Source of the DNA: an uncultured Paludibacter sp.
Lineage (GTDB): Bacteria; Bacteroidota; Bacteroidia; Bacteroidales; Paludibacteraceae
NCBI GenBank assembly: GCA_937927845.1
Contig: CALFXE010000201.1
Span: forward strand, 1 to 36,203
Length of the DNA stretch: 36,203 bases
Direction: 5' to 3'
Under the pieces are notes generated by a model, which was not told where the DNA came from, ran no database searches, and saw only the letters and a program-made list of their open reading frames with translations. Shown piece after piece: positions 17,425 to 26,112 of this stretch. The stretch's first letter is position 1. Every line of letters begins with the position of its first letter. Position numbers and translations under genes: made by a program.

Positions 17425-20400
17425 TTATAAATTAATTGTTAGACCTCCGGTAAAACTTTTTGTGATTGGATATGCCATACCATTTCCACTACCTAACTCC
17501 GGATCCCACAATTTCAGTGAATCCCATACAAATAAGTTTGAACCAATAAAATGTAATCTGATATTGGTAATATGCCATTTATTGATAAATCTCTTAGGGA
17601 TTGAGTACCCAAATTCCAAAGTTTTAAATCGTAAATACGCACCATCCTTTAACCAGAAGGTAGAGTTTCTATAGTTATTTGGATTTCCTCCATAACTTAA
17701 CCTTGGATATTTAGCATTCAAATTAGGATTGCTTTCCGACCAATAATTATCTACCATATCAGTCAAAATATTACCCCATGGCAAAGTGTTTCCCTGGTAT
17801 ATTTCCGAGAATGGATATACTGCCGGTCCGTTAATGAAGTATGAAGATTTTCCTGCACCTTGAAAATGCACGTTAACATCCAATCCTCGCCATGTGGCAG
17901 AAGCTCCTACACCATATATCAAACTTGGTACACGTGTAGCACCAATTGCAACCACGTCATTATTATCGATTAGACCATCCCCATTTATATCTTTATATTT
18001 AATGTCGCCGGGCATATATGGTCCAAACATCTGTTGCGGACTATTTCTTATTTCTTCATAACTTTCAAATAAGCCTAAAGCTATCAAACCTTTTGCCTGA
18101 TCCCATCTGTAACCCTGTGTCATCTTGTATGGCAATGCACTTGCTTCTTCATCATATTCAAGCACTTTGTTTCTCGAATAGGTAATATTACCTCTTACCG
18201 TTGTTTCGACATTACCAAACTTCTGATTGTAATTAAATTGACCATCAAAACCCATATTCTCCATCTTTCCAATATTAGCCCATGGTTGAGAAGTAATACC
18301 GGTCATTTGAGAAAGGTGTTTACGTTGCATATATATACTGCTGCGAGTATCTTTAAAAACATCTATAGAACCCGAAAATCTATTATTTAAGATATTAAAG
18401 TCCAAACCTAAATTATGTTTCGTTGCTACTTCCCATGTTAAATAATCGGCAGCTAACTCTCCAATTGTCAATCCGGGATATCCTGACAAGTTACCTTCAC
18501 TTGACAAATCGCTATAGTTAGGACTGTTTAAATCACCATAATTATAACCTCCCTTTGTTATAATAGATCCCATATATGGGAAACGAATTTCATCACTTCC
18601 TCTTTTAATCTTATTATTACCAACCTGTCCGTAAGAATAACGTATTTTCAATAAATCAATAAAATACATATTATCTCTTACAAATTTTTCTTCCGAAATA
18701 TTCCATGCACCGGAAATTGCAGGGAAGAACCCAAATTGATGACCTGTTTTAAATACTTCAGAGCCGGTATAACCTCCGTTGAACTCTACAAAATATCTAC
18801 TTTTAAAATCATAAGATACACGTCCTGATACACTTTGGTCTCTACGTGGAATTCCTCTTGCTATATCACTACCTACATTTGAAGTTTCTGCTTGCTCCCT
18901 TTGAGTATATTTTAAGAATGCACTCACACCATGTACTTCAGCAAAGGTACGGTTGTAGGCAAATTCACCTTCCAAGTTGTATACTCTTTGACCAAATGAA
19001 TTAGAATCCTGATCCATAAGTCTTTCTTGAGAAACACGGTAGAACACAAGATTACCGCTACTATCTCTTCTACGTTGAGTATTATGTTGCTCTGGCCAAC
19101 GAATATGACGAATATTGTTTCTGTTGTCGTTGTCAAATGCAAATCGCCCTGTAAAACGTAAACCTTTTGTAATAAATTTAAAATCTTGCTCTAAAGTGAT
19201 ATTTGTTTCTACTTTATTTCTCCATGACTCATTGTATCCGGTTTGAGTTGCAACAACCCAAGGATTGGTAAACTCTCCGGTTCCATATGCCGGAACTAAT
19301 CCATTTGAATATGACAACGGACTGGCAACAGGAGAATATCCAACTATTGATTTCCAGATATTGATACCTTCACCATTCACCAATCTTAAAGAGACGCTTG
19401 AATCTTCATTCAAATAATAAGTTTCATATGTTTGCGCCAAACCTGCTTTGTTTTGTTTTTCAAGGAATCCGGAAACACCGGTTCGCAAAACTGTTGTAGG
19501 AGTGATGTCAATATCTGTGTTCATACGATAATTATAACGCTCCATACTACTGTTTGTGTTATAATCCTTTAATGCAACATCTGTTTTATACATTCCGCCT
19601 TCATTAATATAACTTCCTGATACATAATATCTTGCAGTTGTACCACCACCACTTAAATTAATAGAAGCTCTATATGTGCTTGCTCCATCTTTCAACAACA
19701 CATCTTTCCAATTTATATTAGGATAGAGGTCAGGATCTAAGTTATTCTCAATTATCATCATCTCAATATCGTTATAAAGAGGCTCAAGATTTCTTGTACT
19801 TCGAGCTTCATTTATAAGTTTAGCATAAGTCAAACCATCCACAAACTCCGGTGTACGAGTTCTTGTATTATATCCATATTCAACTTTACCGCTGATATTA
19901 ATCTTTCCGGGATCTCCTCGTTTTGTTGTAATGATAATTACACCATTTGCACCTCTTGAACCATAAATAGCAGTTGCCGAAGCATCTTTCAATACTGAGA
20001 AAGATTCAATATCTTCAACGTTTATTTCATTAAATGGTCGTTCGAACCCGTCAACTAAAACTAAGGCTCCCGATCCTGCACCAAAGGTTGAAATACCACG
20101 AATCCAGAACTCTGATTGGTTAGCACCCGGTTCTCCTGATACTTGCATTGAAATTACACCTGCAATATTACCTGCAAGAGCATTAGTTATATTTGCAGTG
20201 GGTACTTTTAAAGTCTTGACATCGACAGTAGATATAGCACCGGATATAGACACTTTTTTCTGTTGACCAAATCCGGTTACAACAACCTCTTCTAAAACGT
20301 TTCTGTCGCTACTTGTCATTTGAACATCGATCTTGGTACGACCGTCAACTTCAACTTCTTTTTTCCCATATCCAACATATGAAAACACAAGGGTTGCGTT

Positions 20401-20613
20401 TTTCTTTACAGAAATAGAGTATTTACCGTTAATATCGGTGTTGACACCAAAACCGGGTTCATTTTTCACGTAAATGTTAACCCCAATCATGGTCTCGTTA
20501 TTTTCATCAGTTACAGTCCCCGTAACCTGAATTTTATCTTGCTGAGCAAAAGTGCTTGGAATTATGCAAAGCAGCAGAAAAAGTATACTTATTAAAATTT
20601 TTATATGTTTCAT
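17425..20613 (-). CDS. susC: SusC/RagA-family TonB-dependent outer-membrane transporter
   Basis: The 1062-residue product has a signal peptide (ending STFAQQ). A carboxypeptidase-D-like regulatory domain covers about 27-112 (VTGTVTDENNETMIGVNIYV, FSYVGYGKKEV). The TonB box/plug follows (LEEVVVTGFGQQ, GSRGANGVIIITTKRG) and then a 22-strand barrel to the C-terminus. It imports oligosaccharides in partnership with SusD encoded 107 bp downstream. No N-terminal STN or FecR-like signalling domain is visible, so sigma/anti-sigma control by this receptor is unlikely. Confidence 0.95.
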   Translation of the reverse strand: MKHIKILISILFLLLCIIPSTFAQQDKIQVTGTVTDENNETMIGVNIYVKNEPGFGVNTDINGKYSISVKKNATLVFSYVGYGKKEVEVDGRTKIDVQMTSSDRNVLEEVVVTGFGQQKKVSISGAISTVDVKTLKVPTANITNALAGNIAGVISMQVSGEPGANQSEFWIRGISTFGAGSGALVLVDGFERPFNEINVEDIESFSVLKDASATAIYGSRGANGVIIITTKRGDPGKINISGKVEYGYNTRTRTPEFVDGLTYAKLINEARSTRNLEPLYNDIEMMIIENNLDPDLYPNINWKDVLLKDGASTYRASINLSGGGTTARYYVSGSYINEGGMYKTDVALKDYNTNSSMERYNYRMNTDIDITPTTVLRTGVSGFLEKQNKAGLAQTYETYYLNEDSSVSLRLVNGEGINIWKSIVGYSPVASPLSYSNGLVPAYGTGEFTNPWVVATQTGYNESWRNKVETNITLEQDFKFITKGLRFTGRFAFDNDNRNNIRHIRWPEQHNTQRRRDSSGNLVFYRVSQERLMDQDSNSFGQRVYNLEGEFAYNRTFAEVHGVSAFLKYTQREQAETSNVGSDIARGIPRRDQSVSGRVSYDFKSRYFVEFNGGYTGSEVFKTGHQFGFFPAISGAWNISEEKFVRDNMYFIDLLKIRYSYGQVGNNKIKRGSDEIRFPYMGSIITKGGYNYGDLNSPNYSDLSSEGNLSGYPGLTIGELAADYLTWEVATKHNLGLDFNILNNRFSGSIDVFKDTRSSIYMQRKHLSQMTGITSQPWANIGKMENMGFDGQFNYNQKFGNVETTVRGNITYSRNKVLEYDEEASALPYKMTQGYRWDQAKGLIALGLFESYEEIRNSPQQMFGPYMPGDIKYKDINGDGLIDNNDVVAIGATRVPSLIYGVGASATWRGLDVNVHFQGAGKSSYFINGPAVYPFSEIYQGNTLPWGNILTDMVDNYWSESNPNLNAKYPRLSYGGNPNNYRNSTFWLKDGAYLRFKTLEFGYSIPKRFINKWHITNIRLHFIGSNLFVWDSLKLWDPELGSGNGMAYPITKSFTGGLTINL

Positions 20614-20692
20614 GTTTGCTAATTTAAATACGTTTGTTTTGAAAGTCTTAATTAAAATTATAATCTCGACAAATACGTATGATTACAGGTTT

Positions 20693-22171
20693 TTACTCAA
20701 CTTTTATAACTCTAATTCTACGATTATCCCGGTCAGCTACATAAAATGTCTGTATTTCGTCGTCGTATATTATTCCAAACGGACCATCGAATTGTGCATC
20801 TCTTAAAGCTCCATCGGAATATCCCGGATTACCCGGACGACCGGCAAATGTAGACACTTGACCTTGTGGAGTTACTTTACGTATACAGTTATTTTCGCCA
20901 TCACAAACATAAAAATTATCAAACTTATCAAAAGCGCCTTGTTGCGGCTCGTTAAATAAAGTATTTCCTACACCTACACCATCTTTAAACCCTCTTCTTT
21001 TCTGACTTCCTACAAATGGTTGAGGTTTTTCAAAAGCTTTTTTATCAAAATTATATTCCATTCTGGCTATATAATGTTGATTTTTACTTACTATATAAGC
21101 AAAATTACCACTTGGTGCAATCTGGATATTAAACTCCCAACTGTCGTCTTGTACTAAAAAGAAATAGTTCGTACCTTCTTTACCATTTTCGTTTAACTTG
21201 TCGGATGTAGGTCCTCCATATCGCCATATCTGACTTGAACGGTTAAATACTTTATATACTTGAGATTTACTATATGAATTAAACCAATACTCTCCCGAAA
21301 CCGGATGAATTGCACCTCCATTACATTGTTTATGGTGCATTACTGCTTTCCATGGACCAACAAATTGACGGGATGCAGAATCTCTTGCAAGTATTATAGT
21401 ACCTATCGAGCCCCAATCTCCACCGTCATTGGCAATTATCATAGTATCTCTGTTATACTCAAGATCATTAGGATTAAGAGTAAAGGCTATCGTTCTTGGA
21501 CGTCCAACGCCGTTACCCGTTCTGAATACCGTAGATACGGTTTGTTCATACATATCAATAAATCTTAATCCATTATTCTCTTCAATTAAATAAATATTCT
21601 TCTTAGGCTTGCCATTACTGTCTTTTGGTCCGTCAACATCTGTGTCGAATGCTAACCAAAACGGACTTTGAAACTGAGCTTTGTCGAAAGAACCGTCAAC
21701 AATTGCCGTGTTACCATCCTGGTCGGTGAAACCAAGAAAAGTTGAAACATTTTGCGAGAACGTATAAATAAAATCTTTATTTATGATATTACTCGTATTT
21801 CCACCGATTACAACTTTAACTTTTGCTGTAATCTCGTCTCCTTCCTGACGATCTTCAACTCCTCGTAAAGTTGGAACTATACAGTAAATCATTGTTCCTT
21901 CAGGATTTACACCAATAACAGCAGCTTTTTGCTGATTAATGAAAACCTCAATACTGTCTTTATGACCACCAAAATTTTCACCTCTGATTATCATTTGTGA
22001 AGCAACCCTTCCGCTATCCGGAGTAACGGTACCAATAACAATAGGATTAGTTGGAATATGATCAACTATTTTCACCTCAAGAAGGTCTACACATGATGTT
22101 GTGAAAACCAAAACGAAGAAGAAAACAAAAGTCGAAATATACCAAACAAGTGTTTTGAACATGTTTTTCAT
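20693..22171 (-). CDS. IPT/TIG plus NHL beta-propeller surface lipoprotein
   Basis: The 492-residue product has a lipoprotein signal (FTTSC). An IPT/TIG domain covers about 40-135 (VTPDSGRVASQMIIRGENFGG). An NHL-type six-bladed propeller follows to the end, clearest in the C-terminal blades (GNTLFNEPQQGAFDKFDNFYVCDGENNCIRKV; FAGRPGNPGYSDGALRDAQFDGPFGI; FYVADRDNRRIRVI). Such proteins occur next to SusC/D in many PULs and are thought to bind glycan at the outer membrane; some enzymes use related propellers. No catalytic set is recognised. It is 79 bp upstream of SusC in the same direction. Confidence 0.82.
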   Translation of the reverse strand: MKNMFKTLVWYISTFVFFFVLVFTTSCVDLLEVKIVDHIPTNPIVIGTVTPDSGRVASQMIIRGENFGGHKDSIEVFINQQKAAVIGVNPEGTMIYCIVPTLRGVEDRQEGDEITAKVKVVIGGNTSNIINKDFIYTFSQNVSTFLGFTDQDGNTAIVDGSFDKAQFQSPFWLAFDTDVDGPKDSNGKPKKNIYLIEENNGLRFIDMYEQTVSTVFRTGNGVGRPRTIAFTLNPNDLEYNRDTMIIANDGGDWGSIGTIILARDSASRQFVGPWKAVMHHKQCNGGAIHPVSGEYWFNSYSKSQVYKVFNRSSQIWRYGGPTSDKLNENGKEGTNYFFLVQDDSWEFNIQIAPSGNFAYIVSKNQHYIARMEYNFDKKAFEKPQPFVGSQKRRGFKDGVGVGNTLFNEPQQGAFDKFDNFYVCDGENNCIRKVTPQGQVSTFAGRPGNPGYSDGALRDAQFDGPFGIIYDDEIQTFYVADRDNRRIRVIKVE

Positions 22172-22238
22172 CTTTATAACATTTTTATTTTGAATAAAAT
22201 TTAAAATATAGTAATTGAAAATATCTTTATTTGTTGAA

Positions 22239-24791
22239 TTATTTATTTAATTTATTGAATAGCATCTTCATATAAAATCCTCCCACCACAGATCTTGCTT
22301 TGAAATTCATCATTTTAGCTGTGTTAGCATCATAAAAATCGCTTATTGGCACTCTGCTCGATGTTTCGTTTGCATACTTATAAACAGGAGCAATAAATGA
22401 TTGGAATGTTGCAATATCGGGCGACAGGCAAGCTGTCCACATTATCCAGTCAGATTTAGTGTAGTCCTTTCTAGAATCTAAAGGTAATCCATAAGGGTGT
22501 TCGCTCTGTCTTTTCAGATAATATGGTATTTCTTTCTCAACAATTTCATCTGAAAAAATATCCAAATCTAAAAGCTTATCCCATACTATATTATATTTCT
22601 GACTCCAAGTTCCCGGTCTATCGAATGCTAATTTAAAATGATCTCCATCGTGAGCCATCGACACCCATAATTTCGCCATTTCCTTAGCTTCTTTATAATA
22701 TTCTTCTGCAATATCATTTTTACCCAACATTTTAGCCATTTTGCCGTAACCTGCAACCGATAATATAGCTTTTATAGATAAATTTGCATTGTGTGCTAAA
22801 TGTCCGGCAAAATCATCTGTACATAATTGGTTTTCAGGATCAAGTCCTTTTTCTTTAAGAAAGTTCGCCCATATAGTAAGGGTTTCCCAATGTTTTTTCG
22901 CATAATCGGCATTTCCCTCTACAACTGATATTGCTGTAGCCAACAACATCATATTACCTGCCTCTTCAACCGGCATATCTTCTCCATAATTCTGACCATT
23001 TGCATTTGGGTAGTGCCCTAAATCATGTGCCGGATATGGTTTGTTCCAACGTCCACTTTCACTGTAATAGAAAATCGGTGTCATCATTCCTTTTAATAAT
23101 TCAGGGTTATATATTAGGAATAATGAAGATGAAGGATATGTAACGTCTACAGTATTTATAAAACCTCCGCTATGATTTTCTTTAGACAAAAACAACAAAT
23201 TACCTTCATCATCTAATATAAGTTTATGTGCAGCAATAGCTTGACGATAAGCTAATGCACATAATTCCGCATATTCTTTACCTCCAACTTGTAAAGCATC
23301 ACCAAATAATTGTTTATCAAAAGTCCTGCACTCATCCATTAATGAAGTGTAGTTTTCTCGTGCTCGCTCAAATGCTTGAATAACATCTACTTTGCCATCA
23401 TGCTTCCAATATGCAGTCTTTCTTTTATAGAAATACTCAATTGAATAAACATCGTCATACCCTATCATTACATACGACTGTTTTCCTTCTTTGTTGACTT
23501 TACCAATATTATCTGTATAAGACATAACCGGTATTTCAACATTCATATTATATGTGGAATTTGCTGCCGGTCGGGTTTCTAATATAGTTCCGTCTTTTAT
23601 AAAAGTATTTTTCATTTTATGATAGTGTCCGAAATTCATTTTTGCATTTTCACTATCACCTGCGGTTAAATAAGCATATCCCCAATCAATTCTAACACCA
23701 TCGCCTGCTCGTTGTGTATATGCCTGATCGACAGTACCTGCTTTTAAATATGTTTTATTGTTGCGTTCTACACTATTCACTACAACACGCTGACCAAGAT
23801 CATGTACAGCCAACTGAGGAGTTGTTTCAAAATATATTTGTACGTCATGTTCTTTTTTATCTAAAGAACGTACTCTATATGATATATAATTAACAGGTGT
23901 TGAAATTAAATCTAAATCTGTTGGTAGTAATGGGGCTGTAAAAATTAAATCCAACTCAACCGGTCCGCATTGAAAATTAAAGAAGGTTTGAGTCGGCAAA
24001 ATACTTACTGATTTTTGAACAGCTTCATTTTCAAATCCACCTAAATCGATTTTTTTGTACAGATTAAACTCTAAAAAAGCTCCACCGGTAGTATTATGAC
24101 AATGTGCTGCTATAACATTCTCTCCCTTTCTTAATTTTTTCTTTTGAGCTTCACTCAAAACAAGCATAACATCATCATTCCAGGAATAGTCTGTTTTTAC
24201 AATTTGCTCACCATTAATATATAGTTCGAACACATCATCATGTGAATACATTAAAACTATTTGTTCTTTAGTTAGATCATCACTTACTGTAAATGTTTTA
24301 CGTACCCAAATATCTTTTGTTTTCCACTGTGTTTTCACACGGCCCATTTCGGGCGTACCAAAAGGTGCATTGCCAACTCTCCATTGTTTGTCATTAAACT
24401 CAAAATCCGTCCACTTCCCATTCGGTTTTTCAAAAGTGTATGAAATGGATTTATTCATCTCTCGTTTATCAGAAACAACGCTTTCTAAATACGGTCTGTC
24501 TTTACCCATGAAACGATAAGTTTTCCCATCAACACGTAATGCTCCGATTATTGGATGTTCTGCGCCTGTCCAATGCTGGGAGTTACCTTCATTTAAAGTA
24601 TTATAGGGCGACCAGATTGAAAAATTCGGGTCTGAAAGAATAAGCGGTACGGATGGTGCTCTTAATGAGGTCTGATAGTATGGTTTAAACCTATCTTCTA
24701 TATTTGTATTGTTAGTTTTTGAAGAAAAACAAAACGAAGCAAATCCTATAAATAAAAATATAGAAACAACAATTTTTTTCTTTAGCATCAT
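22239..24791 (-). CDS. DUF4964/DUF5127/DUF4965/DUF1793-type protein ('glutaminase A'-like) with inserted beta-sandwich
   Basis: The 850-residue product is secreted (hydrophobic N-terminus; MMLKKK, ATG-ATG tandem start). DUF4964 motifs run LRAPSVPLILSDPNFSIWSP and IIGALRVDGKTYRFMG. A galactose-binding-like sandwich is inserted at about 130-247 (FNDKQW, IWVRKTF, HDDVFELYINGEQIV). DUF5127 (PTQTFFNFQCGPVELDL, LLPTDLDLISTPV) and a C-terminal (alpha/alpha)6-like part follow (YRQAIAAHKLI, TVDVTYPSSSLFLIYNPELLKG, PVEEAGNMMLL, NLSIKAILSVAGYG, RPGTWSQKYNIVWDK). The family is annotated as glutaminase after a fungal enzyme. In a PUL a glycan-related role is more likely (inference). It is the first gene of the SusCD run and has a paralogue at 28602-31097. 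Confidence 0.85.
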   Translation of the reverse strand: MMLKKKIVVSIFLFIGFASFCFSSKTNNTNIEDRFKPYYQTSLRAPSVPLILSDPNFSIWSPYNTLNEGNSQHWTGAEHPIIGALRVDGKTYRFMGKDRPYLESVVSDKREMNKSISYTFEKPNGKWTDFEFNDKQWRVGNAPFGTPEMGRVKTQWKTKDIWVRKTFTVSDDLTKEQIVLMYSHDDVFELYINGEQIVKTDYSWNDDVMLVLSEAQKKKLRKGENVIAAHCHNTTGGAFLEFNLYKKIDLGGFENEAVQKSVSILPTQTFFNFQCGPVELDLIFTAPLLPTDLDLISTPVNYISYRVRSLDKKEHDVQIYFETTPQLAVHDLGQRVVVNSVERNNKTYLKAGTVDQAYTQRAGDGVRIDWGYAYLTAGDSENAKMNFGHYHKMKNTFIKDGTILETRPAANSTYNMNVEIPVMSYTDNIGKVNKEGKQSYVMIGYDDVYSIEYFYKRKTAYWKHDGKVDVIQAFERARENYTSLMDECRTFDKQLFGDALQVGGKEYAELCALAYRQAIAAHKLILDDEGNLLFLSKENHSGGFINTVDVTYPSSSLFLIYNPELLKGMMTPIFYYSESGRWNKPYPAHDLGHYPNANGQNYGEDMPVEEAGNMMLLATAISVVEGNADYAKKHWETLTIWANFLKEKGLDPENQLCTDDFAGHLAHNANLSIKAILSVAGYGKMAKMLGKNDIAEEYYKEAKEMAKLWVSMAHDGDHFKLAFDRPGTWSQKYNIVWDKLLDLDIFSDEIVEKEIPYYLKRQSEHPYGLPLDSRKDYTKSDWIMWTACLSPDIATFQSFIAPVYKYANETSSRVPISDFYDANTAKMMNFKARSVVGGFYMKMLFNKLNK

Positions 24792-24909
24792 GTTATTAGA
24801 TGAGTTATTATAAAAACTTAATTAAAATCAAGCAAATTAACAATACTAAAGATTATTTTTAGGGTTACATTTAGGGTTACATGGCAGAAAAAGATGTAAT
24901 ATTACGATT

Positions 24910-24945
24910 AATAGAGGCAATTAGTCATTTTCTAAATCTTCTCCT
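24910..24945 (-). repeat. Relic copy of the regulator gene's 3' end (36-bp direct repeat, copy 1)
   Basis: This segment matches 26077-26112 at 34 of 36 positions; the two mismatches are CA versus TG. On the minus strand it still encodes GEDLEND followed by a TAA stop, the exact C-terminus of the regulator at 26088-28598. It is therefore a duplicated fragment, not a chance match. The region between the copies carries the plus-strand M23-like gene. Confidence 0.85.
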
Positions 24946-24960
24946 ATTTAAGGTGTTATT

Positions 24961-25008
24961 ATAATGTCTAAGCCTTGATTTGTGTGATTTATTTGATTAT
25001 TATGATAA
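24961..25008 (+). repeat. Divergent copy of the ATAATGTCTAAAC / 9-bp TGATT repeat family
   Basis: It reads ATAATGTCTAAGCCTTG followed by four TGATT-containing blocks of about 9 bp. It is related to the copies at 31376-31398, 31744-31790 and 32214-32264 that surround the Rpn/GxxExxY patch. Here it abuts the regulator relic and has no such gene beside it, so it may be a solo element. Confidence 0.6.
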
Positions 25009-25069
25009 GACTGCAACGTATGAGGAGTTCCCTCACTTCGCTACGCTCGTTTAGGAGGACACGCTCGTT
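25009..25069 (+). repeat. Shortened dispersed copy of the GC-rich terminal repeat
   Basis: It shares GAGGAGTTCCCTCA and GGAGGACACGCTCGTT with the tandem units at 35843-36132 but lacks about 25 bp of their centre. It directly follows the 24961-25008 element. It marks the same repeat family at a second locus in the window. Confidence 0.65.
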
Positions 25070-25129
25070 TGACAATTGTGCAAGATGAAAAATTTTTACA
25101 TTTTGTATGCAAATATCGTTTTAATTTTT

Positions 25130-25137
25130 TAAGTTTG
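25130..25137 (+). promoter_or_regulatory. Bacteroidota-type -7 element TAAGTTTG
   Basis: An exact TAnnTTTG match lies 34 nt before the ATG at 25172. TTTG at 25102-25105 could be the -33 element, though the 24-nt spacing is longer than the usual 19-21. The -7 box overlaps the palindrome GTTTGCAAAC (25133-25142), a possible operator. Confidence 0.5.
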
Positions 25138-25171
25138 CAAACGATACTTCATAAATGAAAATCAAATCATA

Positions 25172-26065
25172 ATGTATAAGAAGATTTATATATTAGTCGT
25201 TATACTGTTAACCATAGGGAAAGCTAATGCACAAGCTCTTATGGTAAACAGTGCAGTTCAGGTCTGGGCAAATTTTGATAGAGAAAGAGGCCAGCTCACT
25301 TTTATGTCCAACAATGAAGATTTTTGTGATTATTATGTAGAGATAACTTTTCTTGAAGCTGATGGATTTGAGGGAATGTCATACAATCAAGGAATATCGG
25401 CAATAGTTGGTCGTGGAAAGCAGCAAATTAGAATTTTCAAGACAAAAACGGGTGCTTCTCGTTATTTTTACAGATACCGTTATAATACATACAGAGGAAA
25501 CAGCACTAAAAAACCAAATACTAATTTTATTTATGCTCTACCTGTGTCGCCCGGCAATATAGTTACATCAACAATAGCTGGAGCTTCTGGACCAGGAAGC
25601 CATTTAACTTTCGACTTGCCTGCAGATACACTTTATGCATGTCGTGGTGGTGTAATGTGTGAAGATAATTGGAACGCATACCAAAGTTCATCCGGAGACA
25701 AAAGTTTTAGTCCTGTTGGTTTATCCCAGATAACCTTATACCATGACGATGGAAGTCTTAGCAAATACGTTTTTTACGGGAAACCAATAATTTATGCAGG
25801 ACAGAAAACCAAAATAGGTAATCCGATAGCGGTTATCGAACCATATCTTGATAAATATACTGTTCATCTTTCTATCCATTTCTTGGATAGGAACAAATTA
25901 AGAACTCCTTTTAAGTATGGTGACTTTCCACCATTTTTCCAAACCGTCAACGAAGGAAAAATACAGTTGAAAAGTGGAGGGTCTTACACTTGTGAATTAA
26001 CGGATAAAATGAAAATGCAAGAAATGAGCAAAGGACAAATCAGAAAATTTAATAAGAATAAATAA
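25172..26065 (+). CDS. Secreted M23 (LytM)-like peptidase with a degenerate active site
   Basis: The 297-residue product has a signal peptide (ending KANAQ). Residues about 120-240 resemble the LytM/M23 fold. H144 and D148 in SHLTFDLPADTLYACRGGV match the zinc-binding HxxxD. ITLYHDDGSLSKYVFYGK parallels the strand that normally reads ...YAHL, but the histidine position appears to be G203. GQKTKIGNPIAVIE matches the GQxVxxGxxIG turn. VHLSIHF (H232, H236) may stand for HxH. The N-terminal 100 residues are a beta-rich domain typical of Bacteroidota M23 relatives. It may be a weakly active or non-catalytic envelope protein. It is the only confident plus-strand gene here and is bracketed by the 36-bp repeats. 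Confidence 0.7.
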   Translation: MYKKIYILVVILLTIGKANAQALMVNSAVQVWANFDRERGQLTFMSNNEDFCDYYVEITFLEADGFEGMSYNQGISAIVGRGKQQIRIFKTKTGASRYFYRYRYNTYRGNSTKKPNTNFIYALPVSPGNIVTSTIAGASGPGSHLTFDLPADTLYACRGGVMCEDNWNAYQSSSGDKSFSPVGLSQITLYHDDGSLSKYVFYGKPIIYAGQKTKIGNPIAVIEPYLDKYTVHLSIHFLDRNKLRTPFKYGDFPPFFQTVNEGKIQLKSGGSYTCELTDKMKMQEMSKGQIRKFNKNK

Positions 26066-26076
26066 TTATGAAGACA

Positions 26077-26112
26077 AATAGAGGTGATTAGTCATTTTCT
26101 AAATCTTCTCCT
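26077..26112 (-). repeat. 36-bp direct repeat, copy 2 (regulator 3' end)
   Basis: This parental-looking copy includes the last seven codons and stop of the regulator plus 11 bp beyond it. See the relic at 24910-24945. The copies lie 1167 bp apart. Confidence 0.85.

Larger units (their letters stand above)
24792..25171. other. 380-bp divergent intergenic region with relic and repeat copies
   Basis: This is the promoter-bearing region between the PUL (minus) and the M23-like gene (plus). From left to right it holds several pieces. A weak minus-strand -7 candidate, TTAATTTG (24833-24840), is imperfect. A tandem TTTAGGGTTACAT pair lies near 24858-24882. The regulator 3'-end relic is at 24910-24945, an ATAATGTCTAAGCC repeat-family copy at 24961-25008, a shortened copy of the GC-rich terminal repeat at 25009-25069 and the promoter of the M23-like gene at 25130-25137. 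No protein gene is seen. Confidence 0.7.

Noticed and set aside
22239..24791. Annotation of the DUF4965 protein as a true glutaminase
   Set aside because: The name comes from distant fungal family members. The PUL context and inserted sandwich give no support for glutamine as substrate.
24910..26112. Insertion-sequence interpretation of the 36-bp direct repeats
   Set aside because: No transposase or terminal inverted repeats occur inside. A 36-bp imperfect duplication is too long for a usual target duplication, so only a generic rearrangement is claimed.
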